From assembly GCF_900143525.1 (NCBI RefSeq), contig NZ_FREZ01000013.1, positions 1 to 64,000 of the forward strand: a DNA stretch of 64,000 nucleotides, in the 5' to 3' direction. The first letter of the stretch is position 1. Each line of letters begins with the position of its first letter. Made by a program: the position numbers and the translations under genes. The notes under the pieces were generated by a model that was not told the origin of the DNA, did not search any database, and worked only from the letters and a program-made list of their open reading frames with translations. This stretch comes from Ruegeria sp. Alg231-54. Lineage in GTDB: Bacteria; Pseudomonadota; Alphaproteobacteria; Rhodobacterales; Rhodobacteraceae. Below, one piece after another: positions 20,271 to 29,997 of the stretch.

Positions 20271-21251
20271 ATGAACTTCTTTATCGCCTATTCGCGAATT
20301 ACGCGGTCGATTTTTCGCTATTTGGCGTTTTCCACACTCAGTCTGATTTGCTTACCCCTATCGGCATTGTCTATGTCATTCAAAGTGGAGCCATCTCCCA
20401 TCAATGACAAGGTCACGCTGGTTGTCGGTAGAGGTGCTATCGAAACCGGCGATGCGGCTCGCTTCGAGGACGCGATAAGTGCACATCCACCAAATTTTCG
20501 TGCACTGTTAGTGACTAGCCCAGGCGGAAATGTCGCCGCTGCTGTTGAACTGGCGAAACGCATCACAGCAAATTCATTTGGGGTCATCGCACATCAAGAA
20601 TGCGCGTCATCTTGTGCTATGATCCTCTTTCCCGCCGGAGATTATTCAATCTTGACGAAGGGTTCTATGTTGGGAATTCATTCGTGTTCTGCATCTGGTG
20701 TTCGCCACAATTTGTGCAATGAAGCTATTGCAGAATTCGCAGTCTCAAACGGATTTCCCTTTGGTACACTCGAAATGTTTTCCGATCTCTATGGGCCGGG
20801 GGAAATGAAGTGGATGACAGAAATCTCGGCTCGTTGCTTTGGCTTTTACCGTCGTGTTGATGACCCCAAGCCAATTCACGGGGAACGCAAAGCTTGCGTA
20901 GACGGTATTATCAATACGATGGGACCAGACGTTCGACTGCTGCCATTCGGCCCTAGTTTCAACTGCGCGAAGGCGACAACCAAAGTGGAACAGCTCTTCT
21001 GCATCGATAAAGAACTTATGCAGAGCGACAGCATCCTCGGGCGCGTATACGATAGGGCAATTGCTAGGAAGAACAACCTCGAAAAGAAAGACTTGCGGTC
21101 GAACCAGCGTCAGTGGATCGCAAGCCGCAACGCAGATTGTGAACAACTGTTTACTTCAAGTATGGATTTCGTGAGCACAAGAGACGCAGCATTGTGCTTG
21201 TTTCAGCAAAATGAAGAACGAATTTACACCCTGATAGACACCCTCTATTGA
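20271..21251 (+). CDS. Secreted ClpP-like fold protein fused to LprI-like domain
   Basis: A 326-residue protein of unknown role. An N-terminal signal peptide or membrane anchor is at about residues 14-35. A ClpP/crotonase-like domain follows at about 45-200: LLVTSPGGNVAAAVELAK, the probable nucleophile Ser in ECASSCAMILFPAG (113 or 114) and His137 in LGIHSC. This pattern is that of the periplasmic ClpP-like group (COG3904 type). Residues about 230-325 look like the LprI/DUF1311 domain (FNCAKATTKVEQLFCID, LRSNQRQWIASRNADCE, CLFQQNEERI) with paired Cys, fitting the periplasm. Base composition is more AT-rich than its neighbours. Activity is unproven. Confidence 0.7.
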   Translation: MNFFIAYSRITRSIFRYLAFSTLSLICLPLSALSMSFKVEPSPINDKVTLVVGRGAIETGDAARFEDAISAHPPNFRALLVTSPGGNVAAAVELAKRITANSFGVIAHQECASSCAMILFPAGDYSILTKGSMLGIHSCSASGVRHNLCNEAIAEFAVSNGFPFGTLEMFSDLYGPGEMKWMTEISARCFGFYRRVDDPKPIHGERKACVDGIINTMGPDVRLLPFGPSFNCAKATTKVEQLFCIDKELMQSDSILGRVYDRAIARKNNLEKKDLRSNQRQWIASRNADCEQLFTSSMDFVSTRDAALCLFQQNEERIYTLIDTLY

Positions 21252-21270
21252 TCCGAAGATAGACAAGGCC

Positions 21271-21300
21271 AAGGCCCGTTTTGTCCGCACAGCCGACCTT
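21271..21300. repeat. 30-bp dispersed repeat, copy 1
   Basis: Matches the segment at 59969-59998 at 25 of 30 positions, with the shared core CCGTTTTGTCCGCA. Both copies lie directly downstream of a plus-strand gene for an unknown secreted protein. Confidence 0.6.
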
Positions 21301-21410
21301 GAAGTCAGACTCACCTCATAATTAGGACAGGATTATTAAAAGCACCGTACCGAGTGGATTCCGAAAATCTCATACGTACAATCGAAGGTTCGCAACCATT
21401 CACAAAAACA

Positions 21411-21438
21411 AAACAGCGGCCCAATTGAGCCGCTGTTT
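21411..21438 (-). terminator. Intrinsic terminator after infB
   Basis: Perfect 10-bp stem AAACAGCGGC / GCCGCTGTTT (21411-21420 with 21429-21438), eight-base loop, followed on the minus strand by TTGTTTTTGTG. It lies 24 bases past the infB stop and ends the rimP-nusA-ylxR-infB operon; rbfA and truB do not follow here. Confidence 0.9.
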
Positions 21439-21461
21439 CCAAACTCTCATTCCGAACCGGA

Positions 21462-23945
21462 TCAATCCAGCGTGCGGGTGACCTCTTCACGCTCGAAGAT
21501 TTCGATCACGTCGCCTGCACGGATATCGTCGTAGTTCTCGAACGCCATCCCGCATTCCTGACCTGACTGAACCTCGGCCACTTCGTCCTTGAAGCGCTTC
21601 AGCGTTTTCAGCGTGCCTTCGTGGATCACCACGTTGTCGCGCAGCAGGCGGACGCCCGCGGAACGACGCGCCACACCTTCGGTGACCAGACAGCCAGCAA
21701 CCTTGCCGACGCCGGTAACCTTGAAGACTTCGCGGATCTCGGCATAACCGATGAACTTTTCGCGGATCTCGGCGCTCAGCAGGCCCGATGCGGCAGCTTT
21801 CACGTCATCGACCAGATCGTAGATCACCGAGTAGTAGCGGATTTCCACGCCCTTCTGGTTCGCAGTGTTCCGCGCCGACGCATTGGCACGCACGTTGAAG
21901 CCCAGGATCGGCGCACCGGATGCTTCGGCCAGGCCGACATCGGTTTCGGTAATCGCACCTACACCCGAGTGCAGCACGCGCACGCGCACCTCGTCGTTGC
22001 CGATCTTCTCCATCGCCTGAACGATGGCCTCAGCCGAGCCCTGAACGTCTGCTTTCATCAGAATTGGCAGTTCGTTGACGTTCTCGTCTTCCTTGGCCTT
22101 CTGCATCAACTGCTCAAGGGTCGTTGCGGCGCCGGCGGCAGCGCGTTTGTCCTTGGCGGCCTGTTCGCGGTATTCCGCGATCTCTCGGGCCTGCGCTTCG
22201 GTCTCGGTCACGTTCAGAACGTCGCCCGCTTCAGGCGTGCCGTTCAGACCCAGAACCTCGACAGGAACCGAAGGGCCAGCTTCCTTGACGCGTTCACCCT
22301 TGTCGTTGATCAGCGCACGGACTTTACCGTATTGCTCACCTACGACGAAGATATCGCCCTGACGCAGCGTGCCGTTCTGAACCAGAACAGTGGCGACGGG
22401 GCCGCGACCCACGTCCAGCTGCGCCTCGATCACGGCACCCTGGGCGGCGCGATTCGGGTTGGCTTTCAGCTCCAAAATCTCGGATTGCAGCGCGATGGCT
22501 TCCAGCAGCTCATCCAGACCCTGACCGGTGATGGCAGAAACTTCGACGTCCTGAACTTCACCCGACATTTTCTCGACGATGACTTCGTGCTGCAGCAGAT
22601 CGGTGCGCACTTTGTCCGGGTTCGCGCCCGGCTTGTCGACCTTGTTGATCGCCACGATCATCGGCACTCCGGCCGCTTTCGCGTGGTTGATCGCTTCGAC
22701 CGTCTGCGGCATCACCGCGTCATCGGCGGCAACAACCAGAACCACGATATCCGTGACCTGAGCACCGCGCGAGCGCATCGAGGTAAAGGCCGCGTGGCCC
22801 GGCGTATCCAGGAAGGACAGCGTGGTGCCGCTATCGGTTGTCACCTGATAGGCACCGATGTGCTGGGTGATGCCACCCGCTTCGCCCGCCACAACCCGAG
22901 CATCGCGGATCGCATCCAGCAGCGAGGTTTTGCCGTGGTCAACGTGACCCATGATGGTGATGACCGGTGGGCGCGATTTCAGATCTTTGTCGTCGTCTTC
23001 GACCTCTTTGATGACGTCCTCGACATCCGAATCAGAGACACGGGTCACTTTGTGACCGAATTCTTCGATGATCAGCTCGGCTGTATCGGCATCAATGGTC
23101 TGGTTCTGCGTGACCATCATGCCCATGTTCATCAGCGATTTGACAACGTCTGCCACACGCTCGGCCATACGGTTGGCCAGCTCTGACACCGTGATCGCCT
23201 CGGGCAGCTGTACGTCGCGGATTACCTTTTCGCGCTCGACCGTACCACCCATGGCTTTCTGGCGCGCCCGCTCCTGCTTGCGCTTCATCGCCGCCATAGA
23301 GCGGTGACGATTGCCTTCGCCGCCCGTGGCCTGACCCAGTGTCAGCTTGCCGGACCGGCGGTTGTCATCACGGCCTTTGCCACGATTGCCGCGCTGTTCA
23401 CGCTCGCGATCGTTTTTCCGCGGCGTTGCAGCCGGTGCTGGCTTGTTCGCCGGGCTGCGCGGAGCAGCCGCCTTGGGCTCTGCCGGTGCAGCCGGAGCAG
23501 CAGCGCGTTGGGCCGCTATTTCAGCCTCTTTGCGCTTGCGATCTTCTTCTTCGGCCTTGGCACGTGCACGTTCTTCGGCCTCACGCTGTTCGCGTTCCTT
23601 AGCCTCTTGCTCCGCACGACGACGAGCGCGTTCTTCTTCACGCGCTTTTTCAGCTGCCTCGCGGGCGGCGGCCTCTTCCACCTCACGGGCCTTGGCGGCC
23701 TGCAGCGCCTTCATCCGGCGGGCCATCTCCGCATCGGAAATCCCGGCAGGGCGGCGCGACGGATCACCCGAGGGCGTTGCTCCGCCACCCGGCTTGCCGG
23801 CACCCGGCTTGGGAACCACCACGCGCTTGCGTTTGGTCTCCACCACGACATTCTTGGTACGTCCGTGGCTGAAACTTTGTTTCACATTTCCGGGGCGTGC
23901 CCCGCCACGAAGACCCAATGTCTTTTTGCCGTCATTATCGCTCAT
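21462..23945 (-). CDS. infB: Translation initiation factor IF-2
   Basis: GTPase that brings initiator tRNA to the 30S subunit and promotes subunit joining. It has 827 residues. The long charged N-terminal region has runs of Ala/Glu/Arg repeats (about residues 80-150). It is followed by the IF2_N domain and the G domain with [17 protein letters not shown] (G1), [11 protein letters not shown] (G3) and [11 protein letters not shown] (G4). Beta-barrel domains and the fMet-tRNA-binding C-terminal domain complete the family plan. It is the last gene of its operon, eight bases after the YlxR-L7Ae gene. Confidence 0.97.
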   Translation of the reverse strand: MSDNDGKKTLGLRGGARPGNVKQSFSHGRTKNVVVETKRKRVVVPKPGAGKPGGGATPSGDPSRRPAGISDAEMARRMKALQAAKAREVEEAAAREAAEKAREEERARRRAEQEAKEREQREAEERARAKAEEEDRKRKEAEIAAQRAAAPAAPAEPKAAAPRSPANKPAPAATPRKNDREREQRGNRGKGRDDNRRSGKLTLGQATGGEGNRHRSMAAMKRKQERARQKAMGGTVEREKVIRDVQLPEAITVSELANRMAERVADVVKSLMNMGMMVTQNQTIDADTAELIIEEFGHKVTRVSDSDVEDVIKEVEDDDKDLKSRPPVITIMGHVDHGKTSLLDAIRDARVVAGEAGGITQHIGAYQVTTDSGTTLSFLDTPGHAAFTSMRSRGAQVTDIVVLVVAADDAVMPQTVEAINHAKAAGVPMIVAINKVDKPGANPDKVRTDLLQHEVIVEKMSGEVQDVEVSAITGQGLDELLEAIALQSEILELKANPNRAAQGAVIEAQLDVGRGPVATVLVQNGTLRQGDIFVVGEQYGKVRALINDKGERVKEAGPSVPVEVLGLNGTPEAGDVLNVTETEAQAREIAEYREQAAKDKRAAAGAATTLEQLMQKAKEDENVNELPILMKADVQGSAEAIVQAMEKIGNDEVRVRVLHSGVGAITETDVGLAEASGAPILGFNVRANASARNTANQKGVEIRYYSVIYDLVDDVKAAASGLLSAEIREKFIGYAEIREVFKVTGVGKVAGCLVTEGVARRSAGVRLLRDNVVIHEGTLKTLKRFKDEVAEVQSGQECGMAFENYDDIRAGDVIEIFEREEVTRTLD

Positions 23946-23953
23946 AAAGCTTC

Positions 23954-24577
23954 TTACCCTTCCGCGCGGCCCCTGCCGCCGTCATCCGTTTCGCGCAAGC
24001 CACGCAGGCGCTGCGCTTCCTCTACAACACGTTTGGCGAGTCCGCCAGAGGCGAGCGCCGCATGAATCACGGTTTGGCGCCCAAATGCCTGTCCCAGCTC
24101 GTCCGCCGTCAGCCAGCCGATGTATGTTCCGAAGTGCGGCGTGCTCAGTTTCGACTTGCCGCGCCCCGATCCATCAGAGGCTTGTATCAGTACCTGGGCC
24201 TCTTCCCGGTCCAGCCACGTCTTGACCTTTTCGTAACCGGCGATCGCATCACCGGATTTGCGCGCAAGGCTCACCAACTCGATCACACGGCGCGCAATCT
24301 GACGCTCAACTTCATCCGCGAGATCGTTAGGCACGCTGACTTGCGCCTTGAATCCACGTGCAAACAGCTTTTTACCCACGGCCTTGTCCAGCGCGCTGCG
24401 ATCCGCCGCGACATAGACACCACGTCCCGGCAGTTTTGCCGCGACATCCGGAAAGACCTGACCATCCGGCCCCGTCACAAAGCGGATCAACCCATATTTA
24501 GGTTGAACTTCGCCCGTAGCGATGCACTTGCGTTCAGGTCCTTCGGACCGATCCTTATGGACGCCACCGCGACCCAT
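23954..24577 (-). CDS. YlxR/DUF448 plus L7Ae-like RNA-binding protein
   Basis: A 207-residue two-domain protein of the nusA-infB operon. The N-terminal YlxR (DUF448) domain, about residues 15-90, has the signature [12 protein letters not shown] and LPGRGVYV. A ribosomal L7Ae/L30e-like fold occupies about 100-185 ([18 protein letters not shown] and QVLIQASD). It probably binds RNA or RNase P/ribosome components; the exact role is unsettled in the family. ATG 24577 is chosen with GGTGG upstream; a GTG at 24586 is also possible. It sits 22 bases after the nusA stop. Confidence 0.88.
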   Translation of the reverse strand: MGRGGVHKDRSEGPERKCIATGEVQPKYGLIRFVTGPDGQVFPDVAAKLPGRGVYVAADRSALDKAVGKKLFARGFKAQVSVPNDLADEVERQIARRVIELVSLARKSGDAIAGYEKVKTWLDREEAQVLIQASDGSGRGKSKLSTPHFGTYIGWLTADELGQAFGRQTVIHAALASGGLAKRVVEEAQRLRGLRETDDGGRGRAEG

Positions 24578-24599
24578 TTGCGCCACCCGAAGCCTGAGA

Positions 24600-26207
24600 T
24601 CAGGCCTCGGCCTCCTCTTCGGTAACTTCTTCTTCGGCCTGCTCCAACTCAGCAGGATCGACCCAGCCCAGCATGATCCGAGCTGTCATGACCAGATCCT
24701 GCGCCTCATCCAGCGTTACACCGAAAGGTTCCAGAACACCGTCATCTTTGATTCGCTGGCCGTCGACCGTGGTCCAACCACCGGCCAGTTCCCAGTCAGC
24801 GCAGGTGGCGAAGTCTTCGAGGTTCTTCACATCGTCCTTTGCCAGCGCTTCAACCATCTGGGGTGTCAGGCCTTCGAATTCAATAAGACTGTCTTCGACA
24901 CCCAACGCGCGGGCGCTTTCCAACGCTGCCTTGGCCTGTGCTTCCAGGTGTTCGCGCGCCCGTGTTTGCAGCTCTTGCGCGGTGCCTTCGTCAACGCCGT
25001 CGATCACCAGCAGTTCTTCGATCTCCACATAGGCTACCTCTTCGAGGTTGGTGAAGCCTTCGGACACCAGCAACTGTGCAAAGAACTCGTCCAGATCCAG
25101 GCTGTCCATGAACAGCTGGGTGCGGGCTTCGAATTCTTTCTGACGACGCGCCGATTCTTCGGCCTCGGTCATGATGTCGATATCCAGATTGGTCAGCTGG
25201 CTGGCCAGACGCACGTTCTGACCGCGGCGACCGATGGCCAGCGAAAGCTGTTCCTCGGGAACCACAACCTCGATTTTGCCGGCTTCTTCGTCCAGAACCA
25301 CCTTGGAAACCTCAGCAGGCTGCAGCGCGTTCACCAGGAAGGTCGGTTGATCTTCGTTCCACGGAATGATGTCGATTTTTTCGCCTTGCAGCTCGTTCAC
25401 AACGGCCTGCACGCGGCTGCCGCGCATACCAACGCAGGCACCAACGGGATCAATCGAACCGTCATAGGAAATCACGGCAATCTTGGCGCGCGAACCGGGG
25501 TCACGGGCCACGGCCTTGACCTCGATAATGCCGTCATAGATTTCCGGCACTTCCATCTTGAACAGCTCGGCCATGAATTCCGGCGCGGTGCGCGACAGGA
25601 AGATCTGGTGGCCACGAACTTCGCGGCGCACTTCCTTGATATAGGCACGCACACGGTCATTCGGACGATAGCTTTCGCGACCGATCTTGTCATTGCGGCG
25701 CAGAACGGCCTCGGCACCGCCCAGATCGACGATGACGTTGCCAAATTCTTCGCGCTTGACCGCACCGTTGATGATGGTGCCTGCCCGATCCTTGAAATCT
25801 TCGTACTGACGGTCGCGCTCGGCTTCGCGAACCTTCTGCAGAATCACCTGCTTTGCGGATTGTGCCGCGATACGGCCCATTTCAACCGGCGGCACTTCTT
25901 CAACGAAGACATCACCAACCGAAGGCGTTTCCATATACTGTTTGGCCTGCTCGACGGTCATCTCGGCTTGGTAGTTTTCCAGCTCTTCATCCTCGACCAC
26001 GGTGCGTACGCGGGTGAATGTCGCTTTGCCGGTCTTGCGATCGATGGAAACGCGGATGTCCATTTCGGCGCCGTAACGGCTCTTGGCAGCACGGGCGAGC
26101 GATTCTTCCATCGCTTCAACAACCAGACCGGGGTCGATCATCTTTTCGCGGGCCACGGCCTCGGCGGTCTGCAGCAGCTCCAGCTGGTTGGCTGAGGTGA
26201 TTGCCAT
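24600..26207 (-). CDS. nusA: Transcription termination/antitermination protein NusA
   Basis: RNA polymerase-associated factor controlling pausing, termination and antitermination. It has 535 residues. The N-terminal domain starts [22 protein letters not shown]. The S1 domain (about 135-200) includes [25 protein letters not shown] domains follow with [14 protein letters not shown] and [14 protein letters not shown]. The C-terminal part has helix-hairpin-helix-like repeats ([19 protein letters not shown]) and an acidic tail. Start overlaps the rimP stop (TGATG), so translation is coupled. Confidence 0.97.
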   Translation of the reverse strand: MAITSANQLELLQTAEAVAREKMIDPGLVVEAMEESLARAAKSRYGAEMDIRVSIDRKTGKATFTRVRTVVEDEELENYQAEMTVEQAKQYMETPSVGDVFVEEVPPVEMGRIAAQSAKQVILQKVREAERDRQYEDFKDRAGTIINGAVKREEFGNVIVDLGGAEAVLRRNDKIGRESYRPNDRVRAYIKEVRREVRGHQIFLSRTAPEFMAELFKMEVPEIYDGIIEVKAVARDPGSRAKIAVISYDGSIDPVGACVGMRGSRVQAVVNELQGEKIDIIPWNEDQPTFLVNALQPAEVSKVVLDEEAGKIEVVVPEEQLSLAIGRRGQNVRLASQLTNLDIDIMTEAEESARRQKEFEARTQLFMDSLDLDEFFAQLLVSEGFTNLEEVAYVEIEELLVIDGVDEGTAQELQTRAREHLEAQAKAALESARALGVEDSLIEFEGLTPQMVEALAKDDVKNLEDFATCADWELAGGWTTVDGQRIKDDGVLEPFGVTLDEAQDLVMTARIMLGWVDPAELEQAEEEVTEEEAEA

Positions 26208-26797
26208 CAGTTCGTCTCCTCTTCGGACCCTTCGGTCTCAATCTCGTCGAAAGCGTTTTCGTTCAGGGCACCGGCGTCTTTGCGCTGGCGCAGCATTTCC
26301 TTGATCAGGTCGTCGGTCAGGACCAGCTTGGCATCGCTTAGCCAGTCGAATTGCAGACCGATGGTGATCGTCTCGTCCCCCTCGGTGAGATTGATCAGGA
26401 CCTCATCTCCTTCGATCCCGGCCAGCTCACCCTTGAAACGGCGGCGCCCGTCGATCAGTTCGGCGGTTTCGATCTTGGCCTCATACCCTTCGAACGCCTC
26501 AAAATCCTTGAGACGGGTCAGGGGGCGGTCGATGCCGGGGCTGGACACTTCCAGCGCATAGGCGTCAAGAATCGGATCCTCGACATCCAACGTGGCGCTG
26601 ACCGCGTTCGAAATCTCGGCGCAATCATCCACTTCGATACCGCCATCAGGCTTGTCAGCCATGATCTGCAGCGTGGTTTGTTTGCCGCTCATCAGGCGAA
26701 TACGCACAAGTTCATACCCCAGATCCTCGATCACGGGAGTGATGATCTCGGCCAGTCGCCGGTCGATGGCTGCTTTGGCTATCAGGTCATTTGTCAT
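26207..26797 (-). CDS. rimP: Ribosome maturation factor RimP
   Basis: Assembly factor for the 30S subunit. It has 196 residues from ATG 26797, beginning [18 protein letters not shown]. The N-terminal domain has [21 protein letters not shown] and the conserved [12 protein letters not shown]-type signature appears as [20 protein letters not shown]. The C-terminal SH3-like domain follows, then a short acidic tail. The open frame extends to 26923 but the upstream codons run through a terminator-like hairpin and are not family sequence. It is the first gene of the operon. Confidence 0.93.
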   Translation of the reverse strand: MTNDLIAKAAIDRRLAEIITPVIEDLGYELVRIRLMSGKQTTLQIMADKPDGGIEVDDCAEISNAVSATLDVEDPILDAYALEVSSPGIDRPLTRLKDFEAFEGYEAKIETAELIDGRRRFKGELAGIEGDEVLINLTEGDETITIGLQFDWLSDAKLVLTDDLIKEMLRQRKDAGALNENAFDEIETEGSEEETN

Positions 26798-26825
26798 CTG
26801 GTACTCTACCCTGTCAGTCGGGCAC

Positions 26826-26848
26826 AAAAAAACGGGCGCGCGGCCCGT
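26826..26848 (-). terminator. Terminator-like hairpin 29-51 bases upstream of rimP
   Basis: Stem ACGGGC / GCCCGT (26832-26837 with 26843-26848), five-base loop, followed on the minus strand by seven T residues (26832-26826). It could end the small operon at 26963-28060 or be an attenuator in the rimP-nusA leader. The distance to the rimP start is so short that any rimP promoter must lie upstream of the hairpin, or inside it. Confidence 0.8.
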
Positions 26849-26962
26849 CGATCTTTTCCGGTGGAGCCCCGGACCGAAGCCCGACACGCCGCTGTTAACG
26901 GCCATATAGCTGCCCACATGCAAGATTGCAAGCCCACAACACCCCCATCAGATACCACAATG

Positions 26963-27133
26963 TCATTCTGCGAGAACCCATTCGCCATCCATACAGATAT
27001 AAGGACCAACGCGATCCCCGTCCTCGTAGACTTCACCGTCAAATAAACATTGCCTGTACTATGCCGCTGCACTGCCGGATAAAGTGACTGTCACAAGCGA
27101 GATGAGAACGCAAAGAACAACAATCATCTTCAT
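26963..27133 (-). pseudogene. Small secreted protein ORF interrupted by in-frame amber codon
   Basis: From ATG 27133 the frame reads a 24-residue signal-peptide-like sequence (MKMIVVLCVLISLVTVTLSG, then SAAA). It meets TAG at 27061-27059 and continues in the same frame for 31 codons (start YRQCLFDGEVYEDGD, end ICMDGEWVLAE) to TGA. Joined, it would be a 56-residue secreted protein with two Cys after the amber. The ribosome-binding site AGGAG overlaps the stop codon of the gene at 27143, so it is coupled to that gene. Either a recent nonsense mutation, readthrough, or a base error explains the TAG. The family is not recognised. Confidence 0.6.
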
Positions 27134-27142
27134 CAAAAACTC

Positions 27143-28060
27143 CTATTTCGCCGATGACGCAAAACGCGCAGGCTGCGTGTTGCGCGGGTAAATGATCACC
27201 GACAATGTGCCGCTGCCATAAAACTGCTCGGCGTCCGCAAACAGTGGTGGAAAGAGCAGATCGAAGGCTGCGCGATTCAACCCCAACTTCACTTTTGATC
27301 CGGACAGGAACTCCAAGGGTGTCACCGCGGAGCAGGCATGGAAAACCGCGTCCTGTTGTACCGTGAACTGACGCATGTTGTTGGAAGAACCACCCGTCGG
27401 TTTTACCAGAACGGTAATCCCCTGTTTCAGTAAACTGTCGGGACAGGTGAACACCATTGGCTTGTCGGATTCATCCGTGTCGTGCAGCAAGACACCCTCG
27501 GCCGTTATCTGGTGCTTGTACGGGCTGAATACGGTATCCTGTTCAATAAAATTTGTGTAAAGAGTCGCAAACAACTGACTGTCGTCATGCGGCTCGGCTT
27601 TTATCCCGTCATACAAATCGGCAATCGCTTGCCACAACCGAGAGTCGGCACCGCGCAAGGTTCCGGGTAACTTGAAGGGACCCTCCAGATCATAAAGCAC
27701 ATCCCGCAACTGGGCGGACAGAATATGGTCTTTATCCAGACCGCGGATCCTGTGTGCCAGGGCCGAATCGTCCAGCGCATAGTATCCATGTGACTGTAAT
27801 GTGCGCGTGAGCGCCCGCATTTCGGACTTCTTTCGTGCCTTGGTCGCAGCATCGTCTTCCGACGTCAATTCAACTGCCTCAAAACCCTTGTCCAGCAACT
27901 GAGTCAGCGACTGCCCTTCGCGGGCATCCAGCTCTATCGTCCCGTTTTTGCTGACTTTTACGGTAACGTCTTTACCTGATTTCAGGGCAAACACCGCAAC
28001 AACCGCCAATGCTACGGACAAAATGGTTATTGATATATTCTTTAAACCTTCAACCCTCAT
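27143..28060 (-). CDS. Membrane-anchored protein of unknown function
   Basis: A 305-residue protein that I do not recognise. Residues about 8-26 are a single hydrophobic segment (ISITILSVALAVVAVFAL), giving an anchor or uncleaved signal with the rest outside the cytoplasm. The remainder is soluble with no repeats; Cys occur in FTCPDSLL and FHACSAV and may pair. The C-terminal part contains FADAEQFYGSGTLSVIIYPR. It is followed after nine bases by the amber-interrupted small ORF and then a terminator, so they form one unit. Composition is more AT-rich than the flanking operon. Confidence 0.7.
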   Translation of the reverse strand: MRVEGLKNISITILSVALAVVAVFALKSGKDVTVKVSKNGTIELDAREGQSLTQLLDKGFEAVELTSEDDAATKARKKSEMRALTRTLQSHGYYALDDSALAHRIRGLDKDHILSAQLRDVLYDLEGPFKLPGTLRGADSRLWQAIADLYDGIKAEPHDDSQLFATLYTNFIEQDTVFSPYKHQITAEGVLLHDTDESDKPMVFTCPDSLLKQGITVLVKPTGGSSNNMRQFTVQQDAVFHACSAVTPLEFLSGSKVKLGLNRAAFDLLFPPLFADAEQFYGSGTLSVIIYPRNTQPARFASSAK

Positions 28061-28153
28061 GGGAATTCTCCCATTTTCGAAACAATTAAGCTAATACAGC
28101 GCTTACAATAGCAAAATTTTGCACAAAGTAGAAGTCAGGCGAATTTTCGGCGT

Positions 28154-28975
28154 TTAAATCAACCACCAACGCTCGGCAACGCGGCCATCATCCAGGGGGC
28201 GATCCGTTCCGATCTGACGGGGCATGCCGACATGCCCTGCAACAGCCAGCGCCATATCGGATTCACTTGGGAAAAAGCGCAATCCGCGGTGAGGGCTGAA
28301 CCCTTCGCCCTGTGGCAGCGCCGCGATATCCACAAAGCCGTCCCGCAGCGCTTCGGTACGCACGCGAGCGTCGGGAATCACGATAACCTCCAGGGTTTCA
28401 GCCCAGCCGGCCGATCCATCCTTGTAATGGCCGGAAACACGGCGCCCAAGGAAGTGGCGATCGTCTTCCGCCCGTTCAACACGATAGCATCCGGTGCCAA
28501 CCGCGGCCTGCAAAGGCGTGACACCTTGCCCGTTGCGCGTAATAACGAACCTGCTGTCGGCCAAAAGGAAGGGCAGACCCGGGTTGGCCTGAGCCAATTC
28601 CAGACGCACGCGATTATCTGACAAGGCGTCGACCTGCCCGACATCGCCCAAAACAGCCATCACATCCTTTACGTCAAGGGCTGCGCCATCGTGAAAACGA
28701 GCGTTCTCGCGCAGATCAAAACTCCAGATGCGGGCTTGGGAATCAGTCTGCCAACCGGTCGCAAGCTCTCCGCGCAGGGTGCCGTCGGGTGCAACCTCGG
28801 TCAGGGTGTCGAACACAGCCCCGCGGGCAACCTGCTCCAAACTGTCATCGCGCGGCACGGCCAGGCGCAGCGTACCACCCACCTTGGGCGTATCCGCCAG
28901 CGAAGCGCCCGTCGCCGCGAGCAGAGCGGCAGCAGCACCGGAAGCAAACAAAGCACGACGGTCGATGCGAGTCAT
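28154..28975 (-). CDS. Half-size family-5-like extracellular solute-binding protein
   Basis: A 273-residue protein resembling the N-terminal half of SBP_bac_5 (dipeptide/oligopeptide-binding) proteins, which are usually about 500 residues. A Tat-type signal is seen (DRRALFASGAAAALL), then GGTLRLAVPRDD, the typical VFDTLTEVAPDGTLRGELATGW and WSFDLRENARFHDGAALDVKDV. The C-terminal lobe is missing, and the reading frame ends cleanly at TAA-type stop. Its start overlaps the stop of the iminopeptidase gene by four bases (ATGA), which points to co-expression. No permease genes are adjacent. It may bind peptides or be a degenerate receptor. Confidence 0.75.
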   Translation of the reverse strand: MTRIDRRALFASGAAAALLAATGASLADTPKVGGTLRLAVPRDDSLEQVARGAVFDTLTEVAPDGTLRGELATGWQTDSQARIWSFDLRENARFHDGAALDVKDVMAVLGDVGQVDALSDNRVRLELAQANPGLPFLLADSRFVITRNGQGVTPLQAAVGTGCYRVERAEDDRHFLGRRVSGHYKDGSAGWAETLEVIVIPDARVRTEALRDGFVDIAALPQGEGFSPHRGLRFFPSESDMALAVAGHVGMPRQIGTDRPLDDGRVAERWWLI

Positions 28976-29949
28976 AACGCACCCTCCGCCACTCGGTCCA
29001 TGATGCGAACCAATTCAGCGCTAATTCCGGGTTCGGACAGCGCATGCCCGGCTTGGCGCACCATCTTCAGCTCGGCATTGGGCCACAGCTGGGCAAGGTT
29101 CCACGCGGCCTGAGGCGGACAGATCATGTCATACCGCCCCTGCACGATATGGCCGGGGATATGCGCGATTCTGTCCATCTGGTCCAGAATCTGCCCGTCG
29201 CGTTCCAGGAACGCGCGGTTGATGAAATAGTGATTCTCAAGCCGCGCAAAGGCCCGCGCGTATTCGCCGGGGCTTTCCCCGGTTGCGCCATGTGAATGAA
29301 TTGAGGCCAGCGCATTTTCCCAACTGGACCACGCCCGAGCATACAGGACCTCGGTCGCGCGATCCCCCGAGAACAGGCGCTTGTTAAATGCACCTATGGT
29401 GTCACTCAGCTCATTGTCGGATAGCAGAGCGGTGAACTTCGCCCATTGCTCGGGCCAGAACTTGCCCGCGCCGCCGCCGTAAAACCAATCCAACTCGGCC
29501 TGCGTCGCCAGGAACACACCGCGCAGCACCAGGCGATTGACCCGATCCGGGTGGGACTGCGCATAGACCAGCGCAAGCGTCGCCCCCCAGCTGCCGCCAA
29601 AGACAATCCAGTCATCGATATCCAGCAGGGTTCGCAGACGTTCGATATCGTCCACCAGATGCCAAGTGGTGTTGTCCGTGACCGAGGCATGCGGGCGTGA
29701 CCGTCCGCATCCGCGCTGATCAAACAGAATCACCCGGTAAACGTCCGGATCAAAATAGCGCCGCATCGCGGGGCTGCAGCCACCGCCCGGGCCTCCGTGC
29801 AGAATCACCACCGGAATGCCGTTGGGATTGCCGCATTGTTCCATATAGATACGGTGCCCGTCGCCCACATCGACCATACGCTGATCGAAAGGATCGATCG
29901 GCGGGTACAGATATTGAACTGCGCGCTTTTGGTCCGGGTACTTGTCCAT
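28972..29949 (-). CDS. pip: Proline iminopeptidase
   Basis: Alpha/beta hydrolase of 325 residues that removes N-terminal proline from peptides. Family S33 features: HGGPGGGCSPAMRRYFDP (oxyanion region), FDQRGCGRSRPH, nucleophile in VFGGSWGATLALVYAQ, and the C-terminal GRYDMICPP with catalytic Asp and QAGHALSEPG with catalytic His. Length and motif order match the bacterial enzyme. It is divergent from ubiG with 48 bases between the starts and overlaps the solute-binding protein downstream, giving a possible peptide-use unit. Confidence 0.94.
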   Translation of the reverse strand: MDKYPDQKRAVQYLYPPIDPFDQRMVDVGDGHRIYMEQCGNPNGIPVVILHGGPGGGCSPAMRRYFDPDVYRVILFDQRGCGRSRPHASVTDNTTWHLVDDIERLRTLLDIDDWIVFGGSWGATLALVYAQSHPDRVNRLVLRGVFLATQAELDWFYGGGAGKFWPEQWAKFTALLSDNELSDTIGAFNKRLFSGDRATEVLYARAWSSWENALASIHSHGATGESPGEYARAFARLENHYFINRAFLERDGQILDQMDRIAHIPGHIVQGRYDMICPPQAAWNLAQLWPNAELKMVRQAGHALSEPGISAELVRIMDRVAEGAL

Positions 29950-29997
29950 TATGGCCCTATATAGTCCTTAAGCGTAAAAGAGCATACGGAGACAGGA

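Noticed and set aside
21621-23186. Long open frame on the plus strand opposite infB (521 codons)
   Set aside because: Antisense of a certain gene; His/Arg-rich sequence with no domain.
24522-26195. Long open frame on the plus strand opposite nusA (557 codons)
   Set aside because: It mirrors nusA, has no family sequence and arises from GC-rich codon use on the opposite strand.
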